Assembly: GCA_030147805.1 (NCBI GenBank)
Contig: JASBUR010000021.1
Coordinates: 58,936-122,935 of the forward strand
Direction: 5' to 3'
Source: Sphingomonadaceae bacterium
GTDB taxonomy: Bacteria; Pseudomonadota; Alphaproteobacteria; Sphingomonadales; Sphingomonadaceae
DNA: 64,000 bases
The first letter of the stretch is position 1, and the number at the start of each line of letters is the position of its first letter. Below the pieces are notes generated by a model, which was not told the DNA's origin, did not search any database, and saw nothing but the letters and a program-made list of their open reading frames with translations. The position numbers and the translations under genes were made by a program. Shown in pieces: positions 37,581-47,520 of this stretch.

Positions 37581-38377
37581 GCCACGGCTCCCGACATCTG
37601 GTCGGCCTGCGCCGCATAGCTCGCCAGCACGTCCTCGCAGTCGCCGAGCAGCGCGACCTCGCCGATCACCAGCACCGCCGGGCTGCGCACCGCCAGTCGA
37701 TCGACCGCGCCGCCGAGATCGGCGAGCAGCGTGCGGAACGACCGCGAGCCGGGGAGCGTGCCGCGCTCGAGGATCGCCACCGGCGTCTCGGGCGACAGGC
37801 CGTCGGCCATCAGCTTGTCGGCGATCGAGCTCGCCGAGGCGACGCCCATGTAGACGACGAGCGTGTGGTCGGGGCCGGCGAGGCCGGTCCAGTCCTGCTC
37901 GGCGAGCCCCTTGCACTGGCCGGCGACGAAGCTGACCGTCGAGGCATGGTCGCGGTGCGTCAGCGGCACCATCGCGGCGGCGGCGCAACCGAGCGCCGCC
38001 GAGACGCCGGGGACGACCTCGACCGGAAGTCCGGCGGCGCGCACCGCCTCGACCTCCTCGCCGCCGCGGCCGAAGATGAACGGATCGCCGCCCTTCAGCC
38101 GCACGACGATCGCGCCGGTCTGGACGTGCGCCACCACCAGCGCGTTGATCGCCTCCTGCGGCAGCGTGTGCCGGGCGCGCGATTTGGCGACCGAGATAAG
38201 GATCGCGCGCTCGGGGGCGAGGTCGAGCACGCGCGCATCGACGAGTCCGTCATGGACGACGACGTCGGCCATGCCGAGCGCGCGCACCGCCTTGACGGTG
38301 AGCAGATCGGGATCACCGGGTCCGGCGCCGACGAGAATGGCGCGGCCGCGCGCCTGCGGATCGAGTTTGGTCGCCAT
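37577..38377 (-). CDS. cobA: Uroporphyrinogen-III C-methyltransferase
   Basis: SAM-dependent SUMT of 266 residues making precorrin-2, the precursor for siroheme. Family motifs are LVGAGPGDPDLLTVKAVRAL near residue 16, VRLKGGDPFIFGRGGEE near 93 and VVYMGVASA near 165. The ATG at 38377 is preferred because the longer frame upstream crosses a hairpin and the neighbouring gene's end. First gene of the cobA-DUF2849-cysI-DUF934-cysH-cysG cluster. Confidence 0.94.
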   Translation of the reverse strand: MATKLDPQARGRAILVGAGPGDPDLLTVKAVRALGMADVVVHDGLVDARVLDLAPERAILISVAKSRARHTLPQEAINALVVAHVQTGAIVVRLKGGDPFIFGRGGEEVEAVRAAGLPVEVVPGVSAALGCAAAAMVPLTHRDHASTVSFVAGQCKGLAEQDWTGLAGPDHTLVVYMGVASASSIADKLMADGLSPETPVAILERGTLPGSRSFRTLLADLGGAVDRLAVRSPAVLVIGEVALLGDCEDVLASYAAQADQMSGAVA

Positions 38378-38379
38378 GG

Positions 38380-38402
38380 AAAAGGGCCTTTGCTGAGGCC
38401 CT
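38380..38402 (-). promoter_or_regulatory. Hairpin directly before cobA
   Basis: On the minus strand AGGGCCT (38402-38396), loop CAGCAA, AGGCCCT (38389-38383) followed by UUU, then CC and the cobA ATG. It could terminate the upstream desaturase transcript. Because its 3' arm holds the only AAAGG-like ribosome-binding site of cobA, it could also control cobA expression. Confidence 0.5.
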
Positions 38403-38403
38403 C

Positions 38404-39252
38404 CTAGATGCGCTGCCGGGGCTCCCCCGCCAACCAAGCGATTCTTGGGCGATCGCTAGGAAGACTATCGGCCTTCACCGCCGTCACCGCATCGAAGACG
38501 CGGGCATAGTCGGGATGCTCGGTGCCCATCAGCTTGTCCCAGAAGGTGAAGTAGAAGCCGAAGTTGCGATTGAAGCCGCCGCTGTGGTGCAGGTCGTGAT
38601 GCGTGGTGGTGCTGATCCACCGCAGCAGCGGATGGGCGACCCAGCCGCGCGGATGGAGCTCGACCCCGGCGTGCCCCATGACGTTGCGGACGATCATGAT
38701 GGCGAGGAAGGCGAAGATCGCCGGGGCCGGAGTCGGCACGAGGAGCAGCCAGAGCGGCATGAACAGGGCCATCAGCACCGCCTCGGGAACGTCGAAGGCA
38801 TAGGCGGCCCATGGCGTCGGCGTGACCGAGCGATGGTGGCTGCGGTGGAAGCGCCGGAACAGCCGCGGATGATGCATCGCACGGTGCACCCAGTAGAAAT
38901 AGGCGTCGTGCCCGATGACCGCCAGCGCGACGTAACCCGCCGTCGCCAGCGCCGAGGCGCCCGCCGGCTCGTGCAATAGGCCGAGCCGGAAGCCCATCAT
39001 CGTGATCATGCCGACCGCCGCGTAGACGGCGACCGTGCGCAGCGACAGCAGGATCTCGCGGATCACGTCGCGGCGCGGCGCCGTACGCGGCTGGATCCGG
39101 CGGCTGCGCCAGCGGGTGCGCATCACCAGCGCGACGATCGCCGACATGAGGCCCGCGGCGATCAGGTAGCGGCCGAGATCGAAGGTCAGCGTTCCGACGA
39201 CGACTTCGATGACGTCGTCGAGCAGTGGCGGCGCAGCAGGGTGGTTGGTCAT
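38404..39252 (-). CDS. Sterol desaturase-family membrane hydroxylase
   Basis: Di-iron membrane oxygenase of 282 residues with four to five hydrophobic segments. The His clusters are complete: HDAYFYWVHRAMHH near residue 115, FHRSHHRS near 135 and STTTHHDLHHSGG near 220. Members hydroxylate or desaturate sterols, carotenoids or lipids; the substrate here is unknown. An 18-bp palindrome lies 70 bases upstream, and a membrane AraC regulator lies upstream on the same strand. Confidence 0.85.
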   Translation of the reverse strand: MTNHPAAPPLLDDVIEVVVGTLTFDLGRYLIAAGLMSAIVALVMRTRWRSRRIQPRTAPRRDVIREILLSLRTVAVYAAVGMITMMGFRLGLLHEPAGASALATAGYVALAVIGHDAYFYWVHRAMHHPRLFRRFHRSHHRSVTPTPWAAYAFDVPEAVLMALFMPLWLLLVPTPAPAIFAFLAIMIVRNVMGHAGVELHPRGWVAHPLLRWISTTTHHDLHHSGGFNRNFGFYFTFWDKLMGTEHPDYARVFDAVTAVKADSLPSDRPRIAWLAGEPRQRI

Positions 39253-39320
39253 GGGGTCGGCTCCTTGCGGTTCAGCAGGGCCGATGCCCGAGGCGCAGCC
39301 GCCATGCCGCGCCGACTTCG

Positions 39321-39338
39321 AATCCGCCTGGGCGGATT
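39321..39338. promoter_or_regulatory. Palindrome between araC-type gene and desaturase gene
   Basis: AATCCGCC, TG, GGCGGATT form a perfect 8-bp inverted repeat, followed by another GAATCCG. It lies downstream of the AraC-type regulator and upstream of the desaturase. It may be a regulator-binding site or a short terminator; no U tract is present. Confidence 0.35.
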
Positions 39339-39348
39339 TGGAATCCGA

Positions 39349-40413
39349 TCAGTCGCGTCCCTGCGCGCCGCCCAGCGTTGCCGCGCGATATTCGCTGGGG
39401 GTCATGCCCGCGCTGTCGCGGAACGCGCGGTTGAACGGCGCAAGGCTGCCGAAGCCGGCATCGAGCGCCATGGTGAGGATCGGTACCTCGCGCTGCGCCG
39501 GATCGGCGAGCGCCGCCTTCACCTCCGCCAGGCGATAACCGTTGAGGTAGGCCGCGAAGTTGCGGTGGCCGAGCCGCTGGTTGATCAGCCGCCGCAGCCG
39601 GTATTCGGGCACGCCGATGCGGCTCGCGACCTCGGCGATCCCGATGTCGCCGCGATACAGCCGCTCCCTGTCCATCAACTGCTCGAGCGCCCGAAGCAGG
39701 CGCGGCTCGTCGGGGTCGGGGGGCAGCGGCACGGTCGCGGCCGCCGCGGCGCGGCGCAGCAGGTCCTCGTCGCGCAGCCCGACGAGGAACCAGGCGTTGA
39801 CGAGGCTGGTGAACAGGATGATCGCCGCGGTCGCGGTTACCGTCTCGCGCGGCAGCATGTCGGCATGCTGGAAGATTTCGGATACCGGCACGACGAGCGC
39901 GAGGATGCCGATCGACCAGATCAGCAGGTCGCGCAGGCGCCGCCGGCTTTCGATCAGATCGTCGGCACGGCCGCGCCAGGCGACGGCGAGCGCCGCGATG
40001 ACGAAGCCGAACATGCCGAGGCGGAGCACCACGCCGCCGATCGGACGCAGCGCGTCGTCATAATAGAGATCGACGATGAACAGCGCCGCGAAGCCGACGT
40101 AACCGATGACGGCGGCGAGATGCGGCGCGCGGATGCGGTAGCCGTCGACGAACACCGCCATCGCGACCAGCCAGAACATCGGCGGTACCGAGACCGACAG
40201 CAGTTCGAACGGCACGTCGGACCAGCGGAATCCCGACGGAACGGCGAGCGCGACGTTGATCAGATGCCCGACGATCGCCAGGCAGAGCAGCCCGGTGAGC
40301 CGGGCGGCGAGCCGATTCCGGCCGTCGCGCCAGATCGAGAGCCCGAGCACCACAACGATCCCGCCCGCGGCCGCGCGAACCGCCGTGTCGGCAAGCATCA
40401 TCATGCTGATCAT
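39349..40413 (-). CDS. Membrane-anchored AraC-family regulator
   Basis: A 354-residue protein with about seven predicted membrane helices in residues 1-225 and a C-terminal AraC HTH domain (about 245-350). The HTH shows IGIAEVASRIGVPEYRLRRLINQRLGHRNFAAYLN and the second helix-turn-helix with ALDAGFGSLAPFNRAFRDSAGMTPSEYR. It would sense a membrane or periplasmic cue and act on DNA at the membrane. The neighbouring desaturase is a candidate target (inference). Alternative starts MMM near the N-terminus are equivalent. Confidence 0.85.
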   Translation of the reverse strand: MISMMMLADTAVRAAAGGIVVVLGLSIWRDGRNRLAARLTGLLCLAIVGHLINVALAVPSGFRWSDVPFELLSVSVPPMFWLVAMAVFVDGYRIRAPHLAAVIGYVGFAALFIVDLYYDDALRPIGGVVLRLGMFGFVIAALAVAWRGRADDLIESRRRLRDLLIWSIGILALVVPVSEIFQHADMLPRETVTATAAIILFTSLVNAWFLVGLRDEDLLRRAAAAATVPLPPDPDEPRLLRALEQLMDRERLYRGDIGIAEVASRIGVPEYRLRRLINQRLGHRNFAAYLNGYRLAEVKAALADPAQREVPILTMALDAGFGSLAPFNRAFRDSAGMTPSEYRAATLGGAQGRD

Positions 40414-40501
40414 GCGCTCGGTCGCCCCCTGCTCCGCGGCGGTGACTATGCCGCATCGCCGAGGCGGCGCAACCTGCCCGACCGGTGCCGCGCCGCCGCC
40501 G

Positions 40502-41845
40502 CTACAGGATGAACTTCGACAGGTCGTTGTCCTTGACGATCTCGCTCAGCTGCGTCTCGACATAGGCGCGGTCGACGACGACCTTGTCGCCCTTGCGCTC
40601 CGACGCGTCGAAGCTGACGTCCTCGAGCAATTTCTCCATCACCGTCTGCAGCCGGCGCGCGCCGATATTCTCGACGCGGTCGTTGACGTCGGCGGCCATG
40701 GAGGCGATCGAATCGATGCCGTCCTCGCTGAATTCCAGCTCGACGCCCTCGGTGCCGATCAGCGCGACATATTGCTTGATCAGCGACGCCTCGGTGTCGG
40801 TGAGGATGCGCTTGAAATCATCCTTGCCGAGCCCGGTCAGTTCGACGCGGATCGGCAGCCGGCCCTGCAGTTCGGGGAGCAGGTCGGACGGCTTCGAGGT
40901 GTGGAAGGCGCCCGAGGCGATGAACAGGATATGGTCCGATTTCACCGGGCCATATTTGGTCGCGACCGTGGTGCCCTCGATGAGCGGCAGCAGGTCGCGC
41001 TGCACGCCCTCGCGGCTCACCGAGCCGCCGCGCACGTCGGAGACGGCGATCTTGTCGATCTCGTCGAGGAAGACGATGCCGTTCTGCTCGGCGCTGCGGA
41101 TCGCCTCGCGGACGACCTCGTCCTGGTCGAGCCGCTTGTCGCTTTCCTCGGCGACGAGCACGTCCCACGCCGCCTCGACGCTCATCTTGCGGCGCTTGGT
41201 GCGCGTGCCGAACGCCTTGCCGAACATGTCGGAGAGGTTGATCATCCCGACCTGGCCGGGCTGCATGCCGGGAATGTCGAAGGGCATCTGCTGTCCCGAA
41301 TCCTCGACCTCGATCTCGATCTCGCGGCCCGCCAGCTGCTTGTTGACGAACTTGGCGCGGAACGAATTGCGCGTCGCCTCCGACGCGTCCTTGCCGACCA
41401 GCGCATCCATCAGCCGGCTTTCGGCGGCGGCTTCGGCGGCCTCCCTGACGCCGGCGCGCTTGCCCTCGCGCACCAGCCGGATCGCTTCCTCGACGAGGTC
41501 GCGGACGATCGAATCGACGTCGCGGCCGACGTAGCCGACCTCGGTGAACTTGGTCGCCTCGATCTTGATGAACGGCGCGTCGGCGAGCTTGGCCAGCCGG
41601 CGGCTGATCTCGGTCTTGCCGCAGCCCGTCGGCCCGATCATCAGAATGTTCTTCGGATTGACCTCGTCGCGCAGGTCGGCGTCGAGCTGCTGGCGCCGCC
41701 AGCGGTTCCTGAGCGCCACCGCAACGGCGCGCTTGGCGTCCTTCTGGCCGACGATGAAGCGGTCGAGCGCGGCGACGACGGCGGTCGGCGTCAGTGCCGC
41801 GACGGGCGTGGCGGTTTCGGTATTGATGGGGGTCGCGTCGTTCAC
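40502..41845 (-). CDS. hslU: ATP-dependent protease ATPase subunit HslU
   Basis: AAA+ unfoldase of 447 residues that feeds the HslV peptidase. Walker A GPTGCGKT is near residue 70, the pore segment [11 protein letters not shown] near 95, Walker [11 protein letters not shown] near 255, and the C-terminus ends in LSKFIL, the tail that activates HslV. The start is a GTG whose last bases overlap the hslV stop (GTGA), so the two are coupled. Confidence 0.97.
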   Translation of the reverse strand: MNDATPINTETATPVAALTPTAVVAALDRFIVGQKDAKRAVAVALRNRWRRQQLDADLRDEVNPKNILMIGPTGCGKTEISRRLAKLADAPFIKIEATKFTEVGYVGRDVDSIVRDLVEEAIRLVREGKRAGVREAAEAAAESRLMDALVGKDASEATRNSFRAKFVNKQLAGREIEIEVEDSGQQMPFDIPGMQPGQVGMINLSDMFGKAFGTRTKRRKMSVEAAWDVLVAEESDKRLDQDEVVREAIRSAEQNGIVFLDEIDKIAVSDVRGGSVSREGVQRDLLPLIEGTTVATKYGPVKSDHILFIASGAFHTSKPSDLLPELQGRLPIRVELTGLGKDDFKRILTDTEASLIKQYVALIGTEGVELEFSEDGIDSIASMAADVNDRVENIGARRLQTVMEKLLEDVSFDASERKGDKVVVDRAYVETQLSEIVKDNDLSKFIL

Positions 41846-42399
41846 CGGGTGGACTCCAGGCTTTCGATGATGACATTTTCGTTGGTGTAGACGCAGACCT
41901 CGGCGGCGATCTTCATCGCGCGCCGGGCGATCGCCTCGGCGTCGAGGTCGTCGATATCGATCAGCGCGCGCGCCGCGGCGAGCGCATAATTGCCGCCCGA
42001 ACCGATCGCGGCGATGCCGTCGGAAGGCTCGAGCACGTCGCCATTGCCGGTGAGGATCAGCGTCACGTCCTTGTCGGCGACCGCCATCATCGCGTCGAGC
42101 CGGCGCAGGTAGCGGTCGGTGCGCCAGTCCTTGGCGAGCTCGACCGAGGCGCGCAGCAGCTGGCCGGGCCAGCGCTCGAGCTTCGATTCGAGCCGGTCGA
42201 ACAGCGTGAAGGCATCGGCGGTCGATCCGGCGAAGCCGCCGATCACCACGCCGTCGGCGCCGAGCCGGCGGACCTTGCGGGCGTTGGCCTTGACCACGGT
42301 CGAGCCGAGCGAGACCTGGCCGTCGCCGGCGACGACGACCTTGTTGCCCTTGCGCACGGACAGGATGGTGGTGCCGTGCCAGGTGGGAATTTCGGACAT
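41842..42399 (-). CDS. hslV: ATP-dependent protease peptidase subunit HslV
   Basis: Threonine peptidase of 185 residues, forming the double hexamer of the HslUV protease. WHGTTILSV near residue 8 contains the nucleophile Thr10 exposed after propeptide removal, and GDGQVSLG and [14 protein letters not shown] are conserved. First gene of hslVU, divergent from the DUF1800 operon. Confidence 0.97.
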   Translation of the reverse strand: MSEIPTWHGTTILSVRKGNKVVVAGDGQVSLGSTVVKANARKVRRLGADGVVIGGFAGSTADAFTLFDRLESKLERWPGQLLRASVELAKDWRTDRYLRRLDAMMAVADKDVTLILTGNGDVLEPSDGIAAIGSGGNYALAAARALIDIDDLDAEAIARRAMKIAAEVCVYTNENVIIESLESTR

Positions 42400-42530
42400 A
42401 GCGGGGTGACGTGTCCTTCAGGGGGGGTAGGACCAGCGATATAGGAAGCATGGCCGCCGCTTCAAATGGATACCCCCGCCCGGGGGATCGAGAGGGTGCG
42501 TCGCGTATGAGGCGATGGGAGGGAGCCGCC

Positions 42531-43931
42531 ATGCGCCGCGCCATCGCTGTCAACCGCTTCGGGCTGGGAAGCCGCCCCGACGACCGTATCGACGACCCTC
42601 GGCGCTGGCTGCTCGGCCAGTTCGATGCCTTCGAACCACGCCCCGCCCCGATCGCCGCGCTGGCCGACGCGACGACCAACATGGCGCGCTACTTCGATTT
42701 CGTCGCCGCCCGGCGGCAGGCCCGCGCGATGCAGGACGCGGTCACCGCCCCCGGCGTCGAGCCCGAGGTCGACGCCGAGACCGTCCATGATTTCGTTCGC
42801 GATCACGCGCGCCACATCTATGCCGATCAGGCGGTGGCGCGGATCACCCAGTCGCTGACCGCGCCGGCGCCGTTCGTCGAACGGCTCGTACATTTCTGGG
42901 CCAATCATTTCGCGGTGTCGATCGACCGCTTCTCGACGCTCGGCATCGCCGGCAACCTCGAGTTCGAAGCGGTGCGGCCGCATGTGCTCGGGCGCTTTTC
43001 CGACATGCTGCTCGCGGTCGAGCGCCATGCGGCGATGCTGATGTATCTCGACCAGTTCCGTTCGATCGGGCCGGCGAGCGCGGCCGCGCGGCGCCTCGCC
43101 GAGCTGCGTCCCGAGGCACGCGGGCGCGGGCTCAACGAAAACCTGGCGCGCGAGGTGCTCGAGCTGCACACGCTCGGCGTCGACGGCGGCTATACCCAGG
43201 CGGACGTGCAGGAGCTGGCGCGCGCGCTGACCGGCTGGACGATCGTCGGCCAGCGGCCGGTCGGCGATGCGCCGCGCGGCAGCGTGCTGTTCCGTCCGCT
43301 GCTGCACGAGCCTGGCGAGCGTCTGCTTCTCGGCCGGCGCTATGCGGCGACCGGCGAGGCGCAGTCGCGCGCCATGCTCGCCGACCTGGCGCTGCATCCG
43401 GCGACGGCGCGGCATCTGGCGACCAAGCTGGCCCGCCATTTCGTCGCCGACGATCCGCCCAAGCCGCTCGTCGACCGGCTGGCCGCGGCCTATTCGGGCT
43501 CGGGTGGCGATCTGCCGACGCTGTACCGCGTGCTGATCGAGGCGCCCGAAGCGTGGGCAACGCCGCTCGCCAAGTTCAAGTCGCCCTGGGACTGGTCGAT
43601 CTCGGCGCTGCGCGGCGTCGGGCTGCGCAGCGCCGACCGCCGCGCGGTGCGCATGGTCGGCGAGGTCGGCCAGCCGGTCTGGCGGCCCGGATCGCCCGCC
43701 GGATGGGGCGATACCGCCGCCACCTGGGCGGGATCGGACGCGCTGATGCGCCGCGTCGAGGCGGCGCAGCAACTGGCGGCGTTGATCCCCGTCGCCGATG
43801 CGCGCGCGCTGGCGCCGCTGCTGTTCGGCGGCTCGGTGTCGCCGTCGACCGCGGCAGCGATCGCCGGCGCGGAAAGCCCGGCGCAGGCGACCGCACTGCT
43901 GCTCGTCGCGCCCGAATTCCAGCGGAGGTAG
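42531..43931 (+). CDS. DUF1800 protein
   Basis: A 466-residue helical protein of the DUF1800 family. Recognisable blocks are [11 protein letters not shown] at the start, [12 protein letters not shown] near residue 120, [37 protein letters not shown] near 200 and [15 protein letters not shown] near 300. DUF1800 genes are nearly always paired with DUF1501 genes; their function is unknown. The ATG at 42531 has GGAGGGAG 6 bases upstream, better than 42507. It heads the operon that ends in Anbu. Confidence 0.88.
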   Translation: MRRAIAVNRFGLGSRPDDRIDDPRRWLLGQFDAFEPRPAPIAALADATTNMARYFDFVAARRQARAMQDAVTAPGVEPEVDAETVHDFVRDHARHIYADQAVARITQSLTAPAPFVERLVHFWANHFAVSIDRFSTLGIAGNLEFEAVRPHVLGRFSDMLLAVERHAAMLMYLDQFRSIGPASAAARRLAELRPEARGRGLNENLAREVLELHTLGVDGGYTQADVQELARALTGWTIVGQRPVGDAPRGSVLFRPLLHEPGERLLLGRRYAATGEAQSRAMLADLALHPATARHLATKLARHFVADDPPKPLVDRLAAAYSGSGGDLPTLYRVLIEAPEAWATPLAKFKSPWDWSISALRGVGLRSADRRAVRMVGEVGQPVWRPGSPAGWGDTAATWAGSDALMRRVEAAQQLAALIPVADARALAPLLFGGSVSPSTAAAIAGAESPAQATALLLVAPEFQRR

Positions 43932-43934
43932 GAC

Positions 43935-45080
43935 ATGCCCACGCGTCGATCGCTGATCGTCGGTGCCGGTGCCGGCGCGCTCGCATCGCTGATGCCCACG
44001 CTGGCGCTGGCGGCGCCCGCGACCGAGCGGCGCTTCGTCTTCATCCTGCTCCGCGGCGGCATGGACGGACTCAACACCGTCATCCCCTACGCCGATCCGG
44101 CCTATGCCGCGGCGCGGCGCCAGCTGGCGATCGACGTCGGCGAGGGCGGCGGCCACAAGCTCGACGGCCAGTTCGCGCTGCATCCGTCGCTGGCGCGCAC
44201 CGCCGCGCTGTACGGCCAGGGCGAGGCGATGGCGGTGCATGCGGTGGCGACGCCCTACCGCGACCGCTCGCATTTCGACGCGCAGAATCTGCTCGAAACC
44301 GGCGGCGCAAGGCCGCATCTGGTGCGCGACGGCTGGCTCAACCGCTTGCTGGCGCTGCTGCCCGATGCGGGGACGCGCGGCGTCGCGCTGTCGCCGGCGC
44401 TGCCGCTCGTCGCGCAAGGGATCGTGCCGGTCACGACGCATGCGCCCTCGGCGCTGCCCGGCGCTTCCGCCGACCTGATCGCGCGCGTGGGGCGCCTCTA
44501 TGCCGACGACGCGCTGCTGCAGCCGCTGTGGGCAAAGGCGGTCGAAGCACGCGGGCTCGACGGCAGCGGGGCGGCCGCGGGCCTGCCAGTGCTGGCGAAG
44601 CTCGCGGCGGGCTTCCTCGCCAGGGCCGACGGCGCGCGAGTCGCGGTGATCGAATCGGATGGCTGGGACACGCATGCGCAGCAGCTGATCCGCCACGGCA
44701 TCCATCTCTCGCACCTCGATGCCGCGCTCGGCGCGCTCAAGGACGGCCTCGGCGCGGCCTGGGCCGATACGCTCGTCATCGCCGCCACCGAGTTCGGACG
44801 CACCGTCGCGGTCAACGGCACCGGCGGCACCGACCATGGTACCGCAAGCGCGGTGCTGCTGGCCGGCGGCGCGGTACGCGGCGGACGCGTCGTCGCCGAC
44901 TGGCCGGGGCTGGCGCCGGCGGCGCTCCACGAGGGGCGCGACCTCCGCCCGACGACCGATCTCTACGCGCTGCTGGCGGGCGCGCTCGCCGATCATCTCG
45001 CGCTCGACCGCGAGGCGGCGGGGCGCGCGCTCTTCCCCGGGGCGTCGATCCGCCCGATCGAAGGTTTGATCCGCAGCTGA
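43935..45080 (+). CDS. DUF1501 protein with Tat-like signal
   Basis: A 381-residue protein whose N-terminus TRRSLIVGAGAGALASL resembles a twin-arginine signal, followed by a likely cleavage region ALAAPA near residue 28. The body has the DUF1501 (alkaline-phosphatase-like fold) pattern: FILLRGGMDGLNTVIPY near 37, RSHFDAQN near 112, DGWDTHAQQ near 240, ATEFGRTVAVNGTGGTDHGTAS near 280. It starts 3 bases after DUF1800. Probably periplasmic, possibly a hydrolase of sulfated or phosphorylated material, but no activity is known. Confidence 0.88.
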   Translation: MPTRRSLIVGAGAGALASLMPTLALAAPATERRFVFILLRGGMDGLNTVIPYADPAYAAARRQLAIDVGEGGGHKLDGQFALHPSLARTAALYGQGEAMAVHAVATPYRDRSHFDAQNLLETGGARPHLVRDGWLNRLLALLPDAGTRGVALSPALPLVAQGIVPVTTHAPSALPGASADLIARVGRLYADDALLQPLWAKAVEARGLDGSGAAAGLPVLAKLAAGFLARADGARVAVIESDGWDTHAQQLIRHGIHLSHLDAALGALKDGLGAAWADTLVIAATEFGRTVAVNGTGGTDHGTASAVLLAGGAVRGGRVVADWPGLAPAALHEGRDLRPTTDLYALLAGALADHLALDREAAGRALFPGASIRPIEGLIRS

Positions 45081-45138
45081 CCCCTTGCGCTTCTTTGTTG
45101 CAGCGCACAAACTCCGAGTCGGAGGGGCTGACACACGG

Positions 45139-46563
45139 ATGCAGGCGAGTAGCGCGTTCGACGAAATGGGCATCGGCGACGCCGCGCCGCGCGACGCCTA
45201 TGCGCGGATCAAGCGCTGGCTCGACGAGGCGCCGCCCGAATATCTGCAGACGCGCCGCGCGCAGGCCGAGCTGTTTTTCCGCCGCATCGGCATCACCTTC
45301 GCCGTCTATGGCGACGCGCAGGCCGACGAGCGGCTGATTCCCTTCGACATCATCCCGCGCGTCATCTCGCGCGCCGAATGGACGCGGCTCGAAAAGGGGC
45401 TGGTGCAGCGGGTGGCGGCGCTCAACGCCTTCCTCGCCGACGTCTACGGCCGGCGCGAGATCCTGCGCGCCGGGTTGCTGCCCGAGGAGCTGGTGCTCCG
45501 CAATCCGCAATTCTGCCTGCCCGTCATCGGCCACCAGCCGCCGCACGGCGTCTATACGCATATCGCCGGCATCGACATCGTCCGCACCGGCCCCGACGAT
45601 TTCTACGTGCTCGAGGACAATGCGCGCACGCCGTCGGGCGTGTCCTACATGCTCGAGAACCGCGAGGTGATGCTGCGGCTGCTGCCCGAGCTGTTCGACC
45701 GCCACCGCGTCGCGCCGGTCGACGACTATCCCGAGACGCTGCTGGCGACGCTGCGCTCGGTGGCGCCGCCCAACTGCCCGGGCGAGCCGACGATCGTCGT
45801 GCTGACGCCGGGCTTCCACAATTCGGCCTATTACGAGCACAGCTTCCTCGCCGACAAATTGGGCGTCGAGCTCGTCGAGGGCAGCGATCTGTTCGTACGC
45901 GGCGACGTGCTGTTCATGCGCACCACCGAGGGCCCCAAGCGCGTCGACGTCGTCTACCGCCGCGTCGACGACGCCTTCATCGATCCGCTGGTGTTCAATC
46001 CCGCCTCGGTGCTCGGCGTCCCCGGGCTGATGAGCGCCTATGCCGCCGGCAATCTCGCCATCGCCAATGCGCCGGGCACCGGCATCGCCGACGACAAGGC
46101 GATCTACAGCTACATGCCCGAGATCGTCCGCTTCTACACCGGCGAGGAGCCGATCCTCGCCAACGTGCCGACCTGGCGCTGCCGCGAACCCGATTCGCTC
46201 GGCCATGTGCTCGCCAACCTGAAGGAGCTGGTCGTCAAGGAGGTCGACGGCTCAGGCGGCTACGGCATGCTCGTCGGCCCGCACGCCAGCCGGGCGCAGA
46301 TCGACGAATTCGCCGCCAAGCTCAAGGCGACGCCCGACAAGTTCATCGCGCAGCCGACGCTGGCGCTGTCGACCTGCCCGACGCTCGTCGACGAGGGGGT
46401 CGCGCCGCGCCACGTCGATCTCCGGCCCTTCGTGCTGACCGGCGCCCGGGGCAGCCGCATCGTTCCCGGCGGCCTCACGCGCGTCGCGCTTCAGGCCGGG
46501 TCGCTGGTGGTCAATTCGAGCCAGGGCGGCGGCACCAAGGACACCTGGGTGCTCGATGACTAG
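45139..46563 (+). CDS. Circularly permuted ATP-grasp protein
   Basis: A 474-residue predicted amide-bond ligase of the DUF404/DUF407 type. FDIIPRVISRAEWTRLEKGLVQR near residue 73, DFYVLEDNARTPSGVSYMLENR near 155, VLTPGFHNSAYYEH near 225 and LVVKEVDGSGGYGMLVGP near 365 form the permuted ATP-grasp core. In Anbu operons it is predicted to make peptide bonds (published comparative genomics). The ATG at 45139 is preceded by GGAGGGG, with somewhat long spacing; an in-frame ATG at 45085 is less likely. Confidence 0.93.
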   Translation: MQASSAFDEMGIGDAAPRDAYARIKRWLDEAPPEYLQTRRAQAELFFRRIGITFAVYGDAQADERLIPFDIIPRVISRAEWTRLEKGLVQRVAALNAFLADVYGRREILRAGLLPEELVLRNPQFCLPVIGHQPPHGVYTHIAGIDIVRTGPDDFYVLEDNARTPSGVSYMLENREVMLRLLPELFDRHRVAPVDDYPETLLATLRSVAPPNCPGEPTIVVLTPGFHNSAYYEHSFLADKLGVELVEGSDLFVRGDVLFMRTTEGPKRVDVVYRRVDDAFIDPLVFNPASVLGVPGLMSAYAAGNLAIANAPGTGIADDKAIYSYMPEIVRFYTGEEPILANVPTWRCREPDSLGHVLANLKELVVKEVDGSGGYGMLVGPHASRAQIDEFAAKLKATPDKFIAQPTLALSTCPTLVDEGVAPRHVDLRPFVLTGARGSRIVPGGLTRVALQAGSLVVNSSQGGGTKDTWVLDD

Positions 46564-46577
46564 CGGGGGCGCCTGAC

Positions 46578-47519
46578 ATGCTGTCCCGTACCGCCGGCAA
46601 TCTGTTCTGGCTCGGCCGCTACATCGAGCGCGCCGACTTCGTCTCGCGCCTCACCGACGCGACGCTCCGGCTCGCGGCGCTGCCGTCGAGCTACGGCGGC
46701 GACGTCGGCGCGTGGAGCGGCGCGCTCACCGCCGCGGGCGTCAACGTGGCCTATGCCGAGCGCTATCCGCTGCTCGAGGAAGCGACGGCGCTGCAGTTCC
46801 TGTCGCTCGATCCCGACAACCCGTCGTCGATGCGCTGGTGCCTCGAAAAGGCGCGCAACAACGCGCGTGCGGTGCGCACCGCGCTGACCATCGAGACCTG
46901 GGAGGCGATCAACGGCGCGTGGCTCGACCTGCAGCGCTTCGGCACCCGGCTCGATTCGCGGCCGACGCTCAACCGGCTGCTGGAGGCGGTGAAGGCGGCG
47001 GCGCTCGCCTTCGACGGCGCGACGCACCGGTCGATGCTGCGCGACGACGGCTATTGGTTCATGCGGTTGGGTGCGGCGATCGAGCGCGCCGACAACACCG
47101 CGCGGCTGCTCGACGTCAAATATCATCTGCTGCTGCCGCGCGACGAGCCGGTCGGCGGCAGCCTCGACTATTTCCAGTGGACGACGATCCTGCGCACCGT
47201 GTCGGCGCTCACCGCCTATCGCCACGTCTACCGCGACGGCGTGAAGCCGTGGCTGGTCGCCGACCTGCTCATCCTCAACCGCAGCATGCCGCGCTCGCTC
47301 GCCGCCTGCGCCAGCGACATCGTGCGCTATCTCGACCGGCTCGCCGAGGCGAGCGGGCGGCGCGGCGCCGCGCACCGCCTCGCGGTCACCGCCGCCAACC
47401 GGCTGGCCGGCGCGCGCATCGAATCGATCTTCGCCGCCGGGCTGCACGAGTTCATCACCGACTTCACCGCCGAGAATAATCGTCTGGGCAGCACCATCAC
47501 CGAACAATATCTGTTCTGA
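46578..47519 (+). CDS. Alpha-E domain protein (DUF403)
   Basis: A 313-residue all-helical protein with the alpha-E signature at its start (MLSRTAGNLFWLGRYIERADFVSRL) and RLGAAIERADNTARLLDVKYHLLLP near residue 160. Alpha-E proteins are constant partners of the permuted ATP-grasp ligase and may act as its regulatory or carrier subunit; the exact role is unknown. 15 bases after the ligase, 2 bases before the transglutaminase gene. Confidence 0.93.
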   Translation: MLSRTAGNLFWLGRYIERADFVSRLTDATLRLAALPSSYGGDVGAWSGALTAAGVNVAYAERYPLLEEATALQFLSLDPDNPSSMRWCLEKARNNARAVRTALTIETWEAINGAWLDLQRFGTRLDSRPTLNRLLEAVKAAALAFDGATHRSMLRDDGYWFMRLGAAIERADNTARLLDVKYHLLLPRDEPVGGSLDYFQWTTILRTVSALTAYRHVYRDGVKPWLVADLLILNRSMPRSLAACASDIVRYLDRLAEASGRRGAAHRLAVTAANRLAGARIESIFAAGLHEFITDFTAENNRLGSTITEQYLF

Positions 47520-47520
47520 C

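Noticed and set aside
42462..45173. 903-codon minus-strand frame opposite DUF1800 and DUF1501
   Set aside because: Antisense shadow of two genes with recognised families.
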